The position numbers were made by a program, and so were the translations under genes. Positions 44,252-52,820 of a stretch of 59,629 nucleotides of DNA are shown piece by piece. The stretch covers positions 1-59,629 of the forward strand of contig CAZJAD010000005.1 of the NCBI GenBank assembly GCA_964543855.1. The letters run 5' to 3'. The notes under the pieces are model-generated. The model had not been told where the DNA came from. It searched no databases and worked only from the letters and a program-made list of their open reading frames with translations. This DNA is from CAZJAD01 sp964543855. GTDB lineage: Bacteria > Electryoneota > RPQS01 > DYHQ01. Within the stretch, counting starts at the first letter, position 1, and each line of letters begins with the position of its first letter.

Positions 44252-46639
44252 ATGAAACACCTTTCCATTCGCGCTTTCATCATCGGTATTTTTGCCGTGG
44301 CCATGCTCTGCGCTGCCGGTGCCTCGGCACGCATGGTGAGCGAGAAGAGTCGCAAGGGCGATTCAGCGATCGATGTGGCCGACCCGCAAGCGCGCAAAGC
44401 GCTCATCATGCACGACATCGGGAATGTGCGCATGACCATGGCCAATTGGGGAGAGCAGGGAAACCCGGACGGCGTGGTGGGATTCAAAGGCTTCGAATTT
44501 CCCATCAATTCGGGTAACGATTTCCTCTTCTCCGCCGGAGTCTGGGTTGGCGCCATTCTCAACGAACAACGCCTGGTCTCCACGGCGACCGACGGGGATA
44601 ACGGCACGAACGAATTCTGGCCTGTTCACATTGGAACCTATCCCGGAGCGAACTCGGCCTCCGGTTTCGGAGACTGGGTCGTATCGTCCACCAGCGTCGA
44701 CTTTCTCGGTGAGCGCTACTATGTGCGCGGAGCCAAAGAGGTCGATGACGACGGGGACTGGACTGAGGCAGACGACAAGGACGGCGACGGCAAACCCTCC
44801 GCCAACTACGACGGCGGCCTCGGAACAATCGGACGGGATGACGATGGCGACGGTCTGGTCGACGAGGACAGTGTCTACTTTGTACAAGGCCAACTTCCGG
44901 TCGAAATTGATGTGGATGAAGACGGCAATGTCAGTGACACCGGTCCCTCAGGGGATGCCAACCATGACGGTAACTGCAAATATGATCCTGAACCGCACAT
45001 CGACGAGGATCCCCCCGGAGACATCTCCGCCGACTACATTGACAACGACTTCGACGGCCTGGTTGACCTTGAAGACAACATCCCCCCCATATATGATGGG
45101 GACCAGGTGGTTGGAAGCTTGGACGATGATGGCGACGGCCTGCTGGACGAAGACGGGCTCGCGCGAGGCGCGCAGGAATACTTCTGCGTCTACCAAGACG
45201 ACATCGAGGAAACCTATGTGGGCAGTCCCGATGTGGACGGCCACACGCCTCTGAAGATCCAGATGTCGCAGCGGACTTATGCGTATCCGGAAGAATATGC
45301 AGCGGACTTTATCCTGCTGGATTTCCGAATCCGCAATGTGGGGCAGCTCAAACTGAATGATGTTTACATCGCCATGTTCTCAGACCCTGACATCGGAGCG
45401 CGCGGGGAAGGCGGCGATGCTGCCTCCCTCGATGACTTCAACTACTACGATGCGGGGCGGCTGATGATGGTTCAGTACGACGCTCTCGATGACGACGACG
45501 GTCCCGGTCCAGGGGTCTTCGGCATCCGCGTGGTGCAGACACCGGTGCCGCTGGAGGAGCTCCAGATCACCTTCGCCAACTTCGAGCGTACCGCGGGCGG
45601 CGATCCGGAAACCAACCTTGACAAGTACAATATGATATCCTCCGGCGATATCTCGCTTCCTTCAGAACAGGCAGGCGACTGGCGCATGCTGCTCGCTTTC
45701 GGATCAGCAGGAGAACCGTTCTCCATTGCACCGGGAGAGGAACTGCCCATCACGGTCGCTTTCATCGCCGGCGAGGATACAACCGATGTGGGGAAGAATG
45801 CCGACTGGGCACTCGCCCTCTACAACAACGACTTCCAAGGGCCTGCCGCACCCGCTGCCCCGATCACGCATGTGGCATCTTTCCCGGATTCAGTTCACAT
45901 CACCTGGGACACCCTTGCGGAAGCGTCCATCGACCCGATTACACAGGAGATGGACTTCGAGGGCTATCTCATCGAGCGCTCCGTCAACCAGCAGGACTGG
46001 TATGCGATTGCCTACTACGACCTCATCGACACTCTCGCGGGCGAGTTCGAGTGGCAGAACTACAATGTCGGAATGCCTCCAAAAGAACCGGTTGCCCCCG
46101 GCAGTACAGACTCCGTCTACTACTTTAATGACACGGATCTCATCCCGGGACACACCTACTACTATGTGGTGCGGGCCTTCGACCAAGGGGTCCCTGGTGC
46201 CGGAATCCTGACCTCCTCGCGCACCGGAAATTATGTCGAGGCGAAGACGGTGAGGACCGAGATAACGGACGCGCCGACCACGCTGGACGAAAATGAGATC
46301 TATGTCTTTCCCAACCCCTACAAAGGCTCGCATAAGGGGGAAGCCGGTGGCTGGGTCAATCCGTCCAAGGGGCTCATTGAATATCCCCGCTGGATCTACT
46401 TCATGGGACTTCCGGCCAATACCGCACAGGGACGGTGCATGATCGACATCTATTCCCTTGCCGGTGACCATCTGGCCACTATCGACCACTGCAATGGAAC
46501 GGAACAGGATGCCTGGAATCTCATCACGAAGAACAAGCAGGAAATCGTAAGCGGAATTTACTACTACGCGGTGAAATACAAGAAACCCGGAAGCGACTCA
46601 TGGGAGCGCTACCTCGACAAGTTCGTGGTCATCAAATGA
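44252..46639 (+). CDS. Surface protein with calcium-loop repeats and T9SS-type C-terminus
   Basis: 795 residues with a signal peptide (about 1-24). The first third carries several EF-hand or thrombospondin-type-3-like acidic loops (DDDGDGLVDED, DEDGNVSD, DNDFDGLVDLED, DDDGDGLLDED). A beta-rich middle contains an FN3-like segment (APAAPITHVASFPDSVHITWDT), and the end reads VSGIYYYAVKYKKPGSDSW ... YLDKFVVIK, a T9SS-type C-terminal domain (preceded by VFPNPYKG). It lies 20 bases after the receptor gene, and the shared acidic loops suggest the two proteins work together at the surface. The function is unknown; the family recurs beside such receptors in FCB candidate phyla as far as I recall. Confidence 0.8.
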   Translation: MKHLSIRAFIIGIFAVAMLCAAGASARMVSEKSRKGDSAIDVADPQARKALIMHDIGNVRMTMANWGEQGNPDGVVGFKGFEFPINSGNDFLFSAGVWVGAILNEQRLVSTATDGDNGTNEFWPVHIGTYPGANSASGFGDWVVSSTSVDFLGERYYVRGAKEVDDDGDWTEADDKDGDGKPSANYDGGLGTIGRDDDGDGLVDEDSVYFVQGQLPVEIDVDEDGNVSDTGPSGDANHDGNCKYDPEPHIDEDPPGDISADYIDNDFDGLVDLEDNIPPIYDGDQVVGSLDDDGDGLLDEDGLARGAQEYFCVYQDDIEETYVGSPDVDGHTPLKIQMSQRTYAYPEEYAADFILLDFRIRNVGQLKLNDVYIAMFSDPDIGARGEGGDAASLDDFNYYDAGRLMMVQYDALDDDDGPGPGVFGIRVVQTPVPLEELQITFANFERTAGGDPETNLDKYNMISSGDISLPSEQAGDWRMLLAFGSAGEPFSIAPGEELPITVAFIAGEDTTDVGKNADWALALYNNDFQGPAAPAAPITHVASFPDSVHITWDTLAEASIDPITQEMDFEGYLIERSVNQQDWYAIAYYDLIDTLAGEFEWQNYNVGMPPKEPVAPGSTDSVYYFNDTDLIPGHTYYYVVRAFDQGVPGAGILTSSRTGNYVEAKTVRTEITDAPTTLDENEIYVFPNPYKGSHKGEAGGWVNPSKGLIEYPRWIYFMGLPANTAQGRCMIDIYSLAGDHLATIDHCNGTEQDAWNLITKNKQEIVSGIYYYAVKYKKPGSDSWERYLDKFVVIK

Positions 46640-46692
46640 GCGCGGCCTTGCCGAATGCAGGAGCGCCAATCCCAATGAGAGGAGAACCTTCC

Positions 46693-47466
46693 ATGAAATC
46701 TTTACAACTTTCCCTCGTGATCGTCTTGGTCGCCTTGCTGGCCATCGGGTGCGCCGACCCACGCCAGGCACCCATCGCCCCAGGACAGTTTGCGTACACG
46801 AAAACCGTGATACTCTGGGATGATGTCGTTTCCGGGGGCACAGCACAAAGTGCCACCTTCGTGGTCGACAGTACGCTTGCTGCGGCCACAGTGACGGTTG
46901 CCGGGTTCATCACGCCAGACGATGACATCCTCCATATCGAGGCGATCCAGAATGACTCCATCCCGGCAGAAGCGGATACGATCACTTATTTCCTCGTCCG
47001 GCTGGATTCCTTGGGCCCCGATTCCACCTGGAGTCCTGACACCACCATTCTCGGCCTCGCGTTGCGTGACAGCTTGCAGTGGACTATCGACGATACGACC
47101 GAGATGGGAATGCGGCGTGATTCCCTCATCCTCCTCGTCGATGACCGCTACGTGCTGTCCATCTGGTCGGATGTCGATGCGACAGAGCGATATCCAAGCG
47201 CAGTCTATCTGGACGACCAAGCGGATACGCTGTCCGGACAGCGATTCTGGGCCGCAGCCACGGATACGGTAACCGAGATGAAAGGCCGCTCCTTCCAGTT
47301 GAACCTCCGCGAATGGAATGCAGCCGATCCGGCCAATGTGGGTCGTCCCATCGTGATCAATTGGCTTTCACGTCTGACAGAGGGAAGTCACACCATCACC
47401 GTCAGACTGATGGGGAGCGGATCGCGAATCACAGGAACTATCATGCTTGTTTACGAAGAGGGCTAG
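46693..47466 (+). CDS. Lipoprotein of the receptor operon
   Basis: 257 residues from ATG at 46693 with a purine-rich GAGAGGAGAA site upstream. The N-terminus is a lipoprotein signal with lipobox LAIGC (Cys at about 20). The rest is beta-rich and acidic, with no domain I recognise; an Ig-like or FN3-like fold is likely (TLAAATVTVAGFITPDDDILHIEA). It ends two bases before the PorV-like gene. Placement suggests an outer-membrane-anchored partner of the receptor. Confidence 0.75.
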   Translation: MKSLQLSLVIVLVALLAIGCADPRQAPIAPGQFAYTKTVILWDDVVSGGTAQSATFVVDSTLAAATVTVAGFITPDDDILHIEAIQNDSIPAEADTITYFLVRLDSLGPDSTWSPDTTILGLALRDSLQWTIDDTTEMGMRRDSLILLVDDRYVLSIWSDVDATERYPSAVYLDDQADTLSGQRFWAAATDTVTEMKGRSFQLNLREWNAADPANVGRPIVINWLSRLTEGSHTITVRLMGSGSRITGTIMLVYEEG

Positions 47467-47468
47467 AT

Positions 47469-48542
47469 ATGAGCTATCCACAGCTGCCCTGGAGAGGCTC
47501 CATAGTCTCTCCAATAATAATCTTTGTCCTCATTGCCTCTCTCGTTTGCCCCGTAGCGGCCCTGGAGAAGATCGGCACGACATCCATCCAGGTCCTCAAA
47601 ATCCCGGTCGGGGTGCGAGGCGTGGGCATGGGGAACGCTCAGGTGTCGGCATGCACCGATGCATCCTCGGTCTTCTGGAATCCAGCCGGCCTGGTCTATC
47701 TGGATCGGCCGGAAGGCGAGCACTATGAAGCCGTGCTCGGACAGATCAACATGCCAGCGGACATTCAGCTCAATACCTTTGTCGTCGCTCGCAAATTCGG
47801 AGGGGTATCGGCAGCCTCCCTGCACATCATCAACCTCTACACGGGCGACATGAAGGTGCGCACCTGGGATAAACCCGAGGGAACCGGCGAGAACTTCAAC
47901 GCCTATGATTTCATCATAGGAGGAAGCTACGCCCGGCGGCTCACCGACCGATTCTCCCTCGGTGGGAATGTGCGCTACCTCCGTTCCGGCCTGGAGAATT
48001 CAACCTACAATGGCGTCTCCATCGATCTGGGCACTCTCTACCGGACCGGCGTGCGCTCCCTCACTCTCGGAATGGCGATTCAGAATCTGGGTCCCAATGT
48101 GACCTACTCGGGCAGTTACTTGGACTATCGCAACGAGAGCAAAGCCGAGGGCCTTCTCGAGCAGAACTATGAGGATGCGGCCCTGCCCACGATGTTCCGA
48201 CTCGGCGTATCGGCGAATATCTTCGAAATGCTGGAGGTCGATCCCGGTGAGAAACATGAAGCCACTCTCGCCATCGAGATGAACCATCCAAACGACAACC
48301 GCGAGCGCCTGAACATCGGAGGGGAATATGTCTGGGATAAGATCCTCGCCCTCCGACTCGGTGGGAAATTCGCGTACGACACAGAGAGCTTTTCGGCCGG
48401 CCTGGGACTCAAGATCCCCGTGAGCGGGGACTATCGCATTACCTTCGACTATGCCTATTCCGACTACGGTGACATCACAGCGGCCGTCGGCGACGATCTC
48501 ATGATGCAGCCACACCGCCTTGCGCTGGGATTTGCATGGTAG
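47469..48542 (+). CDS. Second PorV/PorQ-family outer-membrane protein
   Basis: 357 residues with a signal peptide (about 1-31). The pattern LKIPVGVRGVGMGNAQVSACTDASSVFWNPAGLVYLD is the PorV/PorQ (UPF0164) N-terminal signature, and the remainder is barrel-like, ending in an aromatic residue (LALGFAW). It is a paralogue of PorV at 15786-16832, with low similarity outside the signature. Being embedded between two lipoprotein genes in the receptor operon, it may be dedicated to the local T9SS cargo. The start follows the previous stop by two bases, so coupling is likely. Confidence 0.85.
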   Translation: MSYPQLPWRGSIVSPIIIFVLIASLVCPVAALEKIGTTSIQVLKIPVGVRGVGMGNAQVSACTDASSVFWNPAGLVYLDRPEGEHYEAVLGQINMPADIQLNTFVVARKFGGVSAASLHIINLYTGDMKVRTWDKPEGTGENFNAYDFIIGGSYARRLTDRFSLGGNVRYLRSGLENSTYNGVSIDLGTLYRTGVRSLTLGMAIQNLGPNVTYSGSYLDYRNESKAEGLLEQNYEDAALPTMFRLGVSANIFEMLEVDPGEKHEATLAIEMNHPNDNRERLNIGGEYVWDKILALRLGGKFAYDTESFSAGLGLKIPVSGDYRITFDYAYSDYGDITAAVGDDLMMQPHRLALGFAW

Positions 48543-48576
48543 CAGGATTGTCCATTTTCCCGGAGGAGCCACTCAA

Positions 48577-50394
48577 ATGCTGAAAGATATTTTGCGGCTA
48601 AGTCTATTGGGGTGCCTGATCGTCGTGATTGCAGGCTGCGAGGTCAGCGATCCCGGGAGTGCGGTGCCCAATCAGCCGCCAAAAACCTATCTCGTTCTGG
48701 CGCCAGAGGACTCGTCAGTGTTCAATCACTTCGTCAACCTCAAGTGGTCCGGCACCGATCCCGACGGTGAAATCGCCGGCTTCTGGGTACTGGTGGACGG
48801 AGACACGCTCATGTTCACCACGGCCTACGAGGATACCATCGCGTTCTACGCGCCGGGCGATACGGTTCTCGCTCACCGAGTTCAGGTGACGGCGGTGGAC
48901 GATGACGGTCTGGAGGATCCTGCGCCGCCCAGCCGCTTCTTTTACACCTCGAACACGCGCCCCTCCGTTGCCTTCGGCGAGGGGAGCGTGCCGCAGGGAG
49001 CGGTCGTGGGCAAAGGATTCGCCATCGAACTGGAAGGCGAAGACCCGAACCCGTCATCCCTTTACTATTCGATTGCCATCGATGATTCAGCGGGCGGATG
49101 GCTGGCTTGGTCGCGTCATTCGACCTTCCTTTTCTGTGACAAGACAATCCGTTTCCTGCCGTGCACGACTGCTACGTGGCGGGACGTCCCCTGTACGGCA
49201 ACGCTCATAGACAAGAATATCCTGACGGCGGGCGACCATACGATCTACGGCCGTGTCAAGGATGCCGGAGAGGCCCCAGGCCTGGAAATCATCTCGGTCA
49301 ATGTGACCGTCGTCGACACAATGACGCCGTTCATGGACACGGTCGTTACGGGAGCCTACGGCTCCGATGAGTTCTATCCGGACGGCTCGGTTTTCTACAG
49401 GGCCAATCGCGAAACGCAGCTCACCTTTGGCGGCAGCGCCGACGACTACTACGGCGATATCAACGCTTACCGCTACCACATCGGTGAGGGAAGCTTTACC
49501 GACCAGGACAGGTGGCAAGAAGTCCCGGAAATCGTGCTGAGGGACCTGTCGCCGGATCCACAGGGTCTCGATGTCCAGATCCAGTGCCGTGATGTGGCTG
49601 GCACACTTAGCAACATCGTCTCTCATCAAATCTACATTGTCGAACCGGACTTCACGCACGGCATTCTTATCGTGGATGAGACCCGGGACGGCACAGGCAA
49701 CCCGGGCAGCCCGGATGATCAACAAGCGGACGACTTCTACGCGGCGATGGTCGGCGCGCGGACATACGCCCAGTTGGATTACGCGACTCACCAGATCGGG
49801 GGCGTGAGCTACCTCTCGCCGTTGGACCTCTACAAGTATGAACTGGTCCTTTACCACACGGATGACAAGGCCAATTATAACCTGGCAGATACGCGGATCA
49901 TGCTGGCTGAATACATGGATCGCGGTGGTAAGCTGATTTTCAGTGGTTGGGACTTGTTGCAGCCGTTCGGTGTCACCGACGACTCGGCCTCCTATTCTGC
50001 CACCGGGACGGCGGCGGAGCAGTTTGTCTACAAGTACATGCGGCTCTTCTATGCGGTGCGTAGCAGCAGCACCAGGCCGCGGGAATGCGTTGGGTTCGCC
50101 GGCGTGGGCCAGGCCTACCCGGATACCGTGGCCATTGATCCCGATAAGCTGCCATCCAGCTGGAATGGGGCGATGGACAAATGCTGGACTTTCACCAATC
50201 GCGGCGAGACAATCACCATCGGCACCTTCTTGGCTGCCGATGAGGAGTCCACTTTCAACGGCCGCCATTGCTGCCATGTTTATCTTGGCCCAACCTACAG
50301 TACCGCAGTCATTGGCCTTCCGCTCTACTTCTGCTATCAGGATCAGGCCCAGCTATTCATGGACGAGCTTCTCCTGGAGATGCTGGGGCCTTAA
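48577..50394 (+). CDS. Lipoprotein with Ig-like and amidotransferase-like domains
   Basis: 605 residues from ATG at 48577; GGAGGA lies upstream. The lipobox is VIAGC at about 16-20. The N-terminal half has Ig/FN3-like segments (FVNLKWSGTDPDGEIAGFWVLVDG ... HRVQVTAVDDDGLEDPAPPSRFF). The C-terminal part begins with GILIVDET and continues YELVLYHTDDKANYN ... LAEYMDRGGKLIFSGWDLLQPFG, which resembles the class-I glutamine-amidotransferase-like (ThuA/DUF4350-type) fold. The nucleophile-elbow Cys expected in active amidotransferases is not evident, so an enzyme function is doubtful. It is the last gene of the operon. Confidence 0.75.
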   Translation: MLKDILRLSLLGCLIVVIAGCEVSDPGSAVPNQPPKTYLVLAPEDSSVFNHFVNLKWSGTDPDGEIAGFWVLVDGDTLMFTTAYEDTIAFYAPGDTVLAHRVQVTAVDDDGLEDPAPPSRFFYTSNTRPSVAFGEGSVPQGAVVGKGFAIELEGEDPNPSSLYYSIAIDDSAGGWLAWSRHSTFLFCDKTIRFLPCTTATWRDVPCTATLIDKNILTAGDHTIYGRVKDAGEAPGLEIISVNVTVVDTMTPFMDTVVTGAYGSDEFYPDGSVFYRANRETQLTFGGSADDYYGDINAYRYHIGEGSFTDQDRWQEVPEIVLRDLSPDPQGLDVQIQCRDVAGTLSNIVSHQIYIVEPDFTHGILIVDETRDGTGNPGSPDDQQADDFYAAMVGARTYAQLDYATHQIGGVSYLSPLDLYKYELVLYHTDDKANYNLADTRIMLAEYMDRGGKLIFSGWDLLQPFGVTDDSASYSATGTAAEQFVYKYMRLFYAVRSSSTRPRECVGFAGVGQAYPDTVAIDPDKLPSSWNGAMDKCWTFTNRGETITIGTFLAADEESTFNGRHCCHVYLGPTYSTAVIGLPLYFCYQDQAQLFMDELLLEMLGP

Positions 50395-50425
50395 TCGCAT
50401 TCCTTTGCCGTCACCGCAATAAATA

Positions 50426-50455
50426 AAAGAGGCTCCGAATTTTCGGAGCCTCTTT
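50426..50455. terminator. Bidirectional intrinsic terminator
   Basis: A perfect 13-bp stem (AAAGAGGCTCCGA and TCGGAGCCTCTTT) with a 4-base loop lies between convergent genes. It is followed by TTTCT on the plus strand and, read on the minus strand, by TTTTA. It should stop the receptor operon from the left and the kor operon from the right. Confidence 0.93.
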
Positions 50456-50486
50456 CTCGTGCTCTTATTGGGTGCCAATCGTCGTG

Positions 50487-51935
50487 CTAAGATGGCCAGG
50501 AGGTGTCTTCTCCTGTCAAGTAGGCGTGTATCGACCTTGCTGCTTGCCGTCCGGCACCCATGGCGAGTATGACGGTCGCCGCGCCAATCACAATGTCACC
50601 GCCCGCCCACACACCTTTTTTCGATGTCTTGCCCGTCGTGGAATCTGCGGTGATGTTGCCCCACCGATTCGTCTCCAGCCCCGGTGTGGCCGCCGGCAAG
50701 AGTGGATTGGCCCCATTACCGATGGACACAATCACCGTATCGCACTCGATTTCAAACTCCGTTCCGGGAATCGGCACCGGCTTTCGGCGACCGGACGCAT
50801 CCGGCTCGCCCAGCTCGTAGCGCAGGCACTCCATCGCGGTCACCCAGCCGTCATCGTTGCCGATAATCTTCGTGGGATTGGTGAGGAATTGAAACTCGAT
50901 CCCCTCCTCCTCAGCATGGTGAATCTCCTCAATACGGGCGGGCATTTCCTTACGTGACCGACGATAGACGACGCTCACCTTCTCAGCTCCCAGCCGCAGC
51001 GCTGTGCGTGCCGCATCCATCGCCACATTCCCACCACCCAGAACGCAGACAAGCCGGGAACGCACGATGGGCGTGTCTGACTTGGGAAACTCATAAGCGC
51101 GCATCAGATTCGAGCGTGTCAGGTACTCGTTGGCCGAGAACACGCCATTCAGGTTCTCTCCCGGAACTCCCAGGAAATAAGGCAGCCCGGCGCCCGTGCC
51201 GACGAAGATGGCGTCGAAGCCGTCCGTGAACAGATCATCGATCGACATCGTGCGGCCGATAACGGCACTCGTGATGATCTCAACCCCCAGACTCGCCACA
51301 TAGTCCACTTCCGCCTGCACAATGGATTTCGGCAGCCGGAATTCCGGGATGCCATAGACCAGAACACCGCCGGTCTTGTGCAACGCCTCGAAAATCGTAA
51401 CCGCGTGACCGAGTTTGATCAAGTCTCCGGCAACGGTCAATCCCGCCGGTCCGGCGCCGACAATCGCGACGCGCTTGCCGGTGGGAGGCGCGATCTCGGG
51501 CAGTTCGATCAGATTATGGTCCCGTTCCCAGTCCGCCGCGAATCGCTCCAGTCGCCCGATGGCGACCGGTTCCCCCTTGATTCCCGTCACGCACACCTTC
51601 TCGCACTGGTCTTCCTGGGGACAGACGCGGCCACAGATAGCCGGGAGGGCATTCGCCTCCTTCAGCTTGCGCGCAGCGGCGGCAAACTCGCGCTCTGCGA
51701 TGAGCTTGATGAATCCCGGGATGTCAATCTCAACCGGGCAACCATCGACGCACTTCGGCTTCTTGCACTGGATACATCGAGTCGCTTCCACAACGGCCGT
51801 TTCCGGCGAATAGCCATACGGCACTTCTTCGAAGTTGTGCTTCCGCTCTTCGGGCGGCTGCTCTGGCATCGGCTGTCGCGGGATCTTCGGCTTCTTGGCG
51901 GGAGCAGCCTGCTTTGGCACGGGAGATACGCTCAC
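50487..51935 (-). CDS. nfnB: NADH-dependent ferredoxin:NADP oxidoreductase, large subunit (GltD-like)
   Basis: About 482 residues. The start GTG at 51935 has GGAGGAGG upstream and shares a GTGA overlap with nfnA; GTG at 51962 is less favoured. The N-terminal region carries two cysteine clusters for [4Fe-4S] centres (CIQCKKPKCVDGCP, CGRVCPQEDQCEKVC). Two Rossmann motifs bind FAD and NADPH (VAIVGAGPAGLTVAG, VCVLGGGNVAMDAARTA). Next to nfnA this is best read as NfnB of the electron-bifurcating Nfn complex. The small subunit of glutamate synthase is similar, but no gltB is present. Confidence 0.9.
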   Translation of the reverse strand: MSVSPVPKQAAPAKKPKIPRQPMPEQPPEERKHNFEEVPYGYSPETAVVEATRCIQCKKPKCVDGCPVEIDIPGFIKLIAEREFAAAARKLKEANALPAICGRVCPQEDQCEKVCVTGIKGEPVAIGRLERFAADWERDHNLIELPEIAPPTGKRVAIVGAGPAGLTVAGDLIKLGHAVTIFEALHKTGGVLVYGIPEFRLPKSIVQAEVDYVASLGVEIITSAVIGRTMSIDDLFTDGFDAIFVGTGAGLPYFLGVPGENLNGVFSANEYLTRSNLMRAYEFPKSDTPIVRSRLVCVLGGGNVAMDAARTALRLGAEKVSVVYRRSRKEMPARIEEIHHAEEEGIEFQFLTNPTKIIGNDDGWVTAMECLRYELGEPDASGRRKPVPIPGTEFEIECDTVIVSIGNGANPLLPAATPGLETNRWGNITADSTTGKTSKKGVWAGGDIVIGAATVILAMGAGRQAARSIHAYLTGEDTSWPS

Positions 51936-52783
51936 GATTTCCTCGCCTCCTCCAAGCGGCACTGGTGTTTCCAGTGTTCAACCGCTTCTCTCTCGAAAGT
52001 ATGATACGCCTGGAGTCTCTTTGTCAATTCATCGAAATCTACTTCATGGCCGTCGAAATCCGGCCCATCAACGCAAACAAACCGCGTCTTGCCACCCACC
52101 GTCACCCGACAGGCGCCGCACATCCCCGTCCCATCCACCATGATGGGATTGAGCGACACTTCCGTCGGAATGCGAAGTTTCTTCGTCATGTTGCACACCG
52201 CGCGCATCATCGGAACGGGACCGACCGCAAAGACCTTGTTCAACTTCTCCCCACGGTCGACCAGTTGCTGCAGAAGCCCGGTGACGAACCCGTGATACCC
52301 GAACGAACCGTCGTCGGTTGAAATCAACAGTTCATCGGAGGCCTCGCGCATCTCATCGATCACGATGAGAAGTTCCTTCGAGCGCGCGCCGACGATGGAC
52401 AGAACCCGGTTGCCGCCTTCTCGACAAGCGTGCGCCACCGGCAGAATCTCGCCGGTGCCGATGCCGCCTCCCATGCAGACGACTGTGCCGAATTTCTCGA
52501 TATGAGTCGGTTTGCCCAGCGGCCCGACAACATCGGTGATCGTATCGCCGACCTTCATCTGCCCCATCTCCATCGTGGATTTGCCCACTTCCTGGTAGAT
52601 GAGCCGGATGGTTCCCGCTTCAGGATCCGCGCCCGCGATGGTCAAAGGAATGCGCTCCGACGGCTCCCTCATGCGGATGATAACGAACTGGCCCGCCTGT
52701 CGGTTGCGCGCGACATACGGCGCTTCCACAATCATATCCCGCACGGCGGGTGCCAGGAGTTTGTGTGAGACTATTCGGTGCAT
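51932..52783 (-). CDS. nfnA: NADH-dependent ferredoxin:NADP oxidoreductase, small subunit
   Basis: 283 residues of the ferredoxin-NADP reductase fold. The FAD-binding segment (AGQFVIIRMREPSERIPLTIA), the NAD site (VCMGGGIGTGEILPVA) and the [2Fe-2S] cysteines near the C-terminus (MCGACRVTVGGKTRFVCVDGP) match NfnA and the sulfide/dihydroorotate-dehydrogenase electron-transfer subunits. With nfnB it would couple reduced ferredoxin and NADH to NADP reduction. It is coupled to nfnB and follows ackA by 37 bases. Confidence 0.92.
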   Translation of the reverse strand: MHRIVSHKLLAPAVRDMIVEAPYVARNRQAGQFVIIRMREPSERIPLTIAGADPEAGTIRLIYQEVGKSTMEMGQMKVGDTITDVVGPLGKPTHIEKFGTVVCMGGGIGTGEILPVAHACREGGNRVLSIVGARSKELLIVIDEMREASDELLISTDDGSFGYHGFVTGLLQQLVDRGEKLNKVFAVGPVPMMRAVCNMTKKLRIPTEVSLNPIMVDGTGMCGACRVTVGGKTRFVCVDGPDFDGHEVDFDELTKRLQAYHTFEREAVEHWKHQCRLEEARKS

Positions 52784-52820
52784 AAATCAACCTGCAGTTC
52801 CGCACGCATCTCAAATATAT

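Noticed and set aside
49087..50277. Minus-strand 396-codon open frame
   Set aside because: Antisense to the last lipoprotein gene, which has a good ribosome-binding site and lipobox; the antisense product has no recognisable feature.
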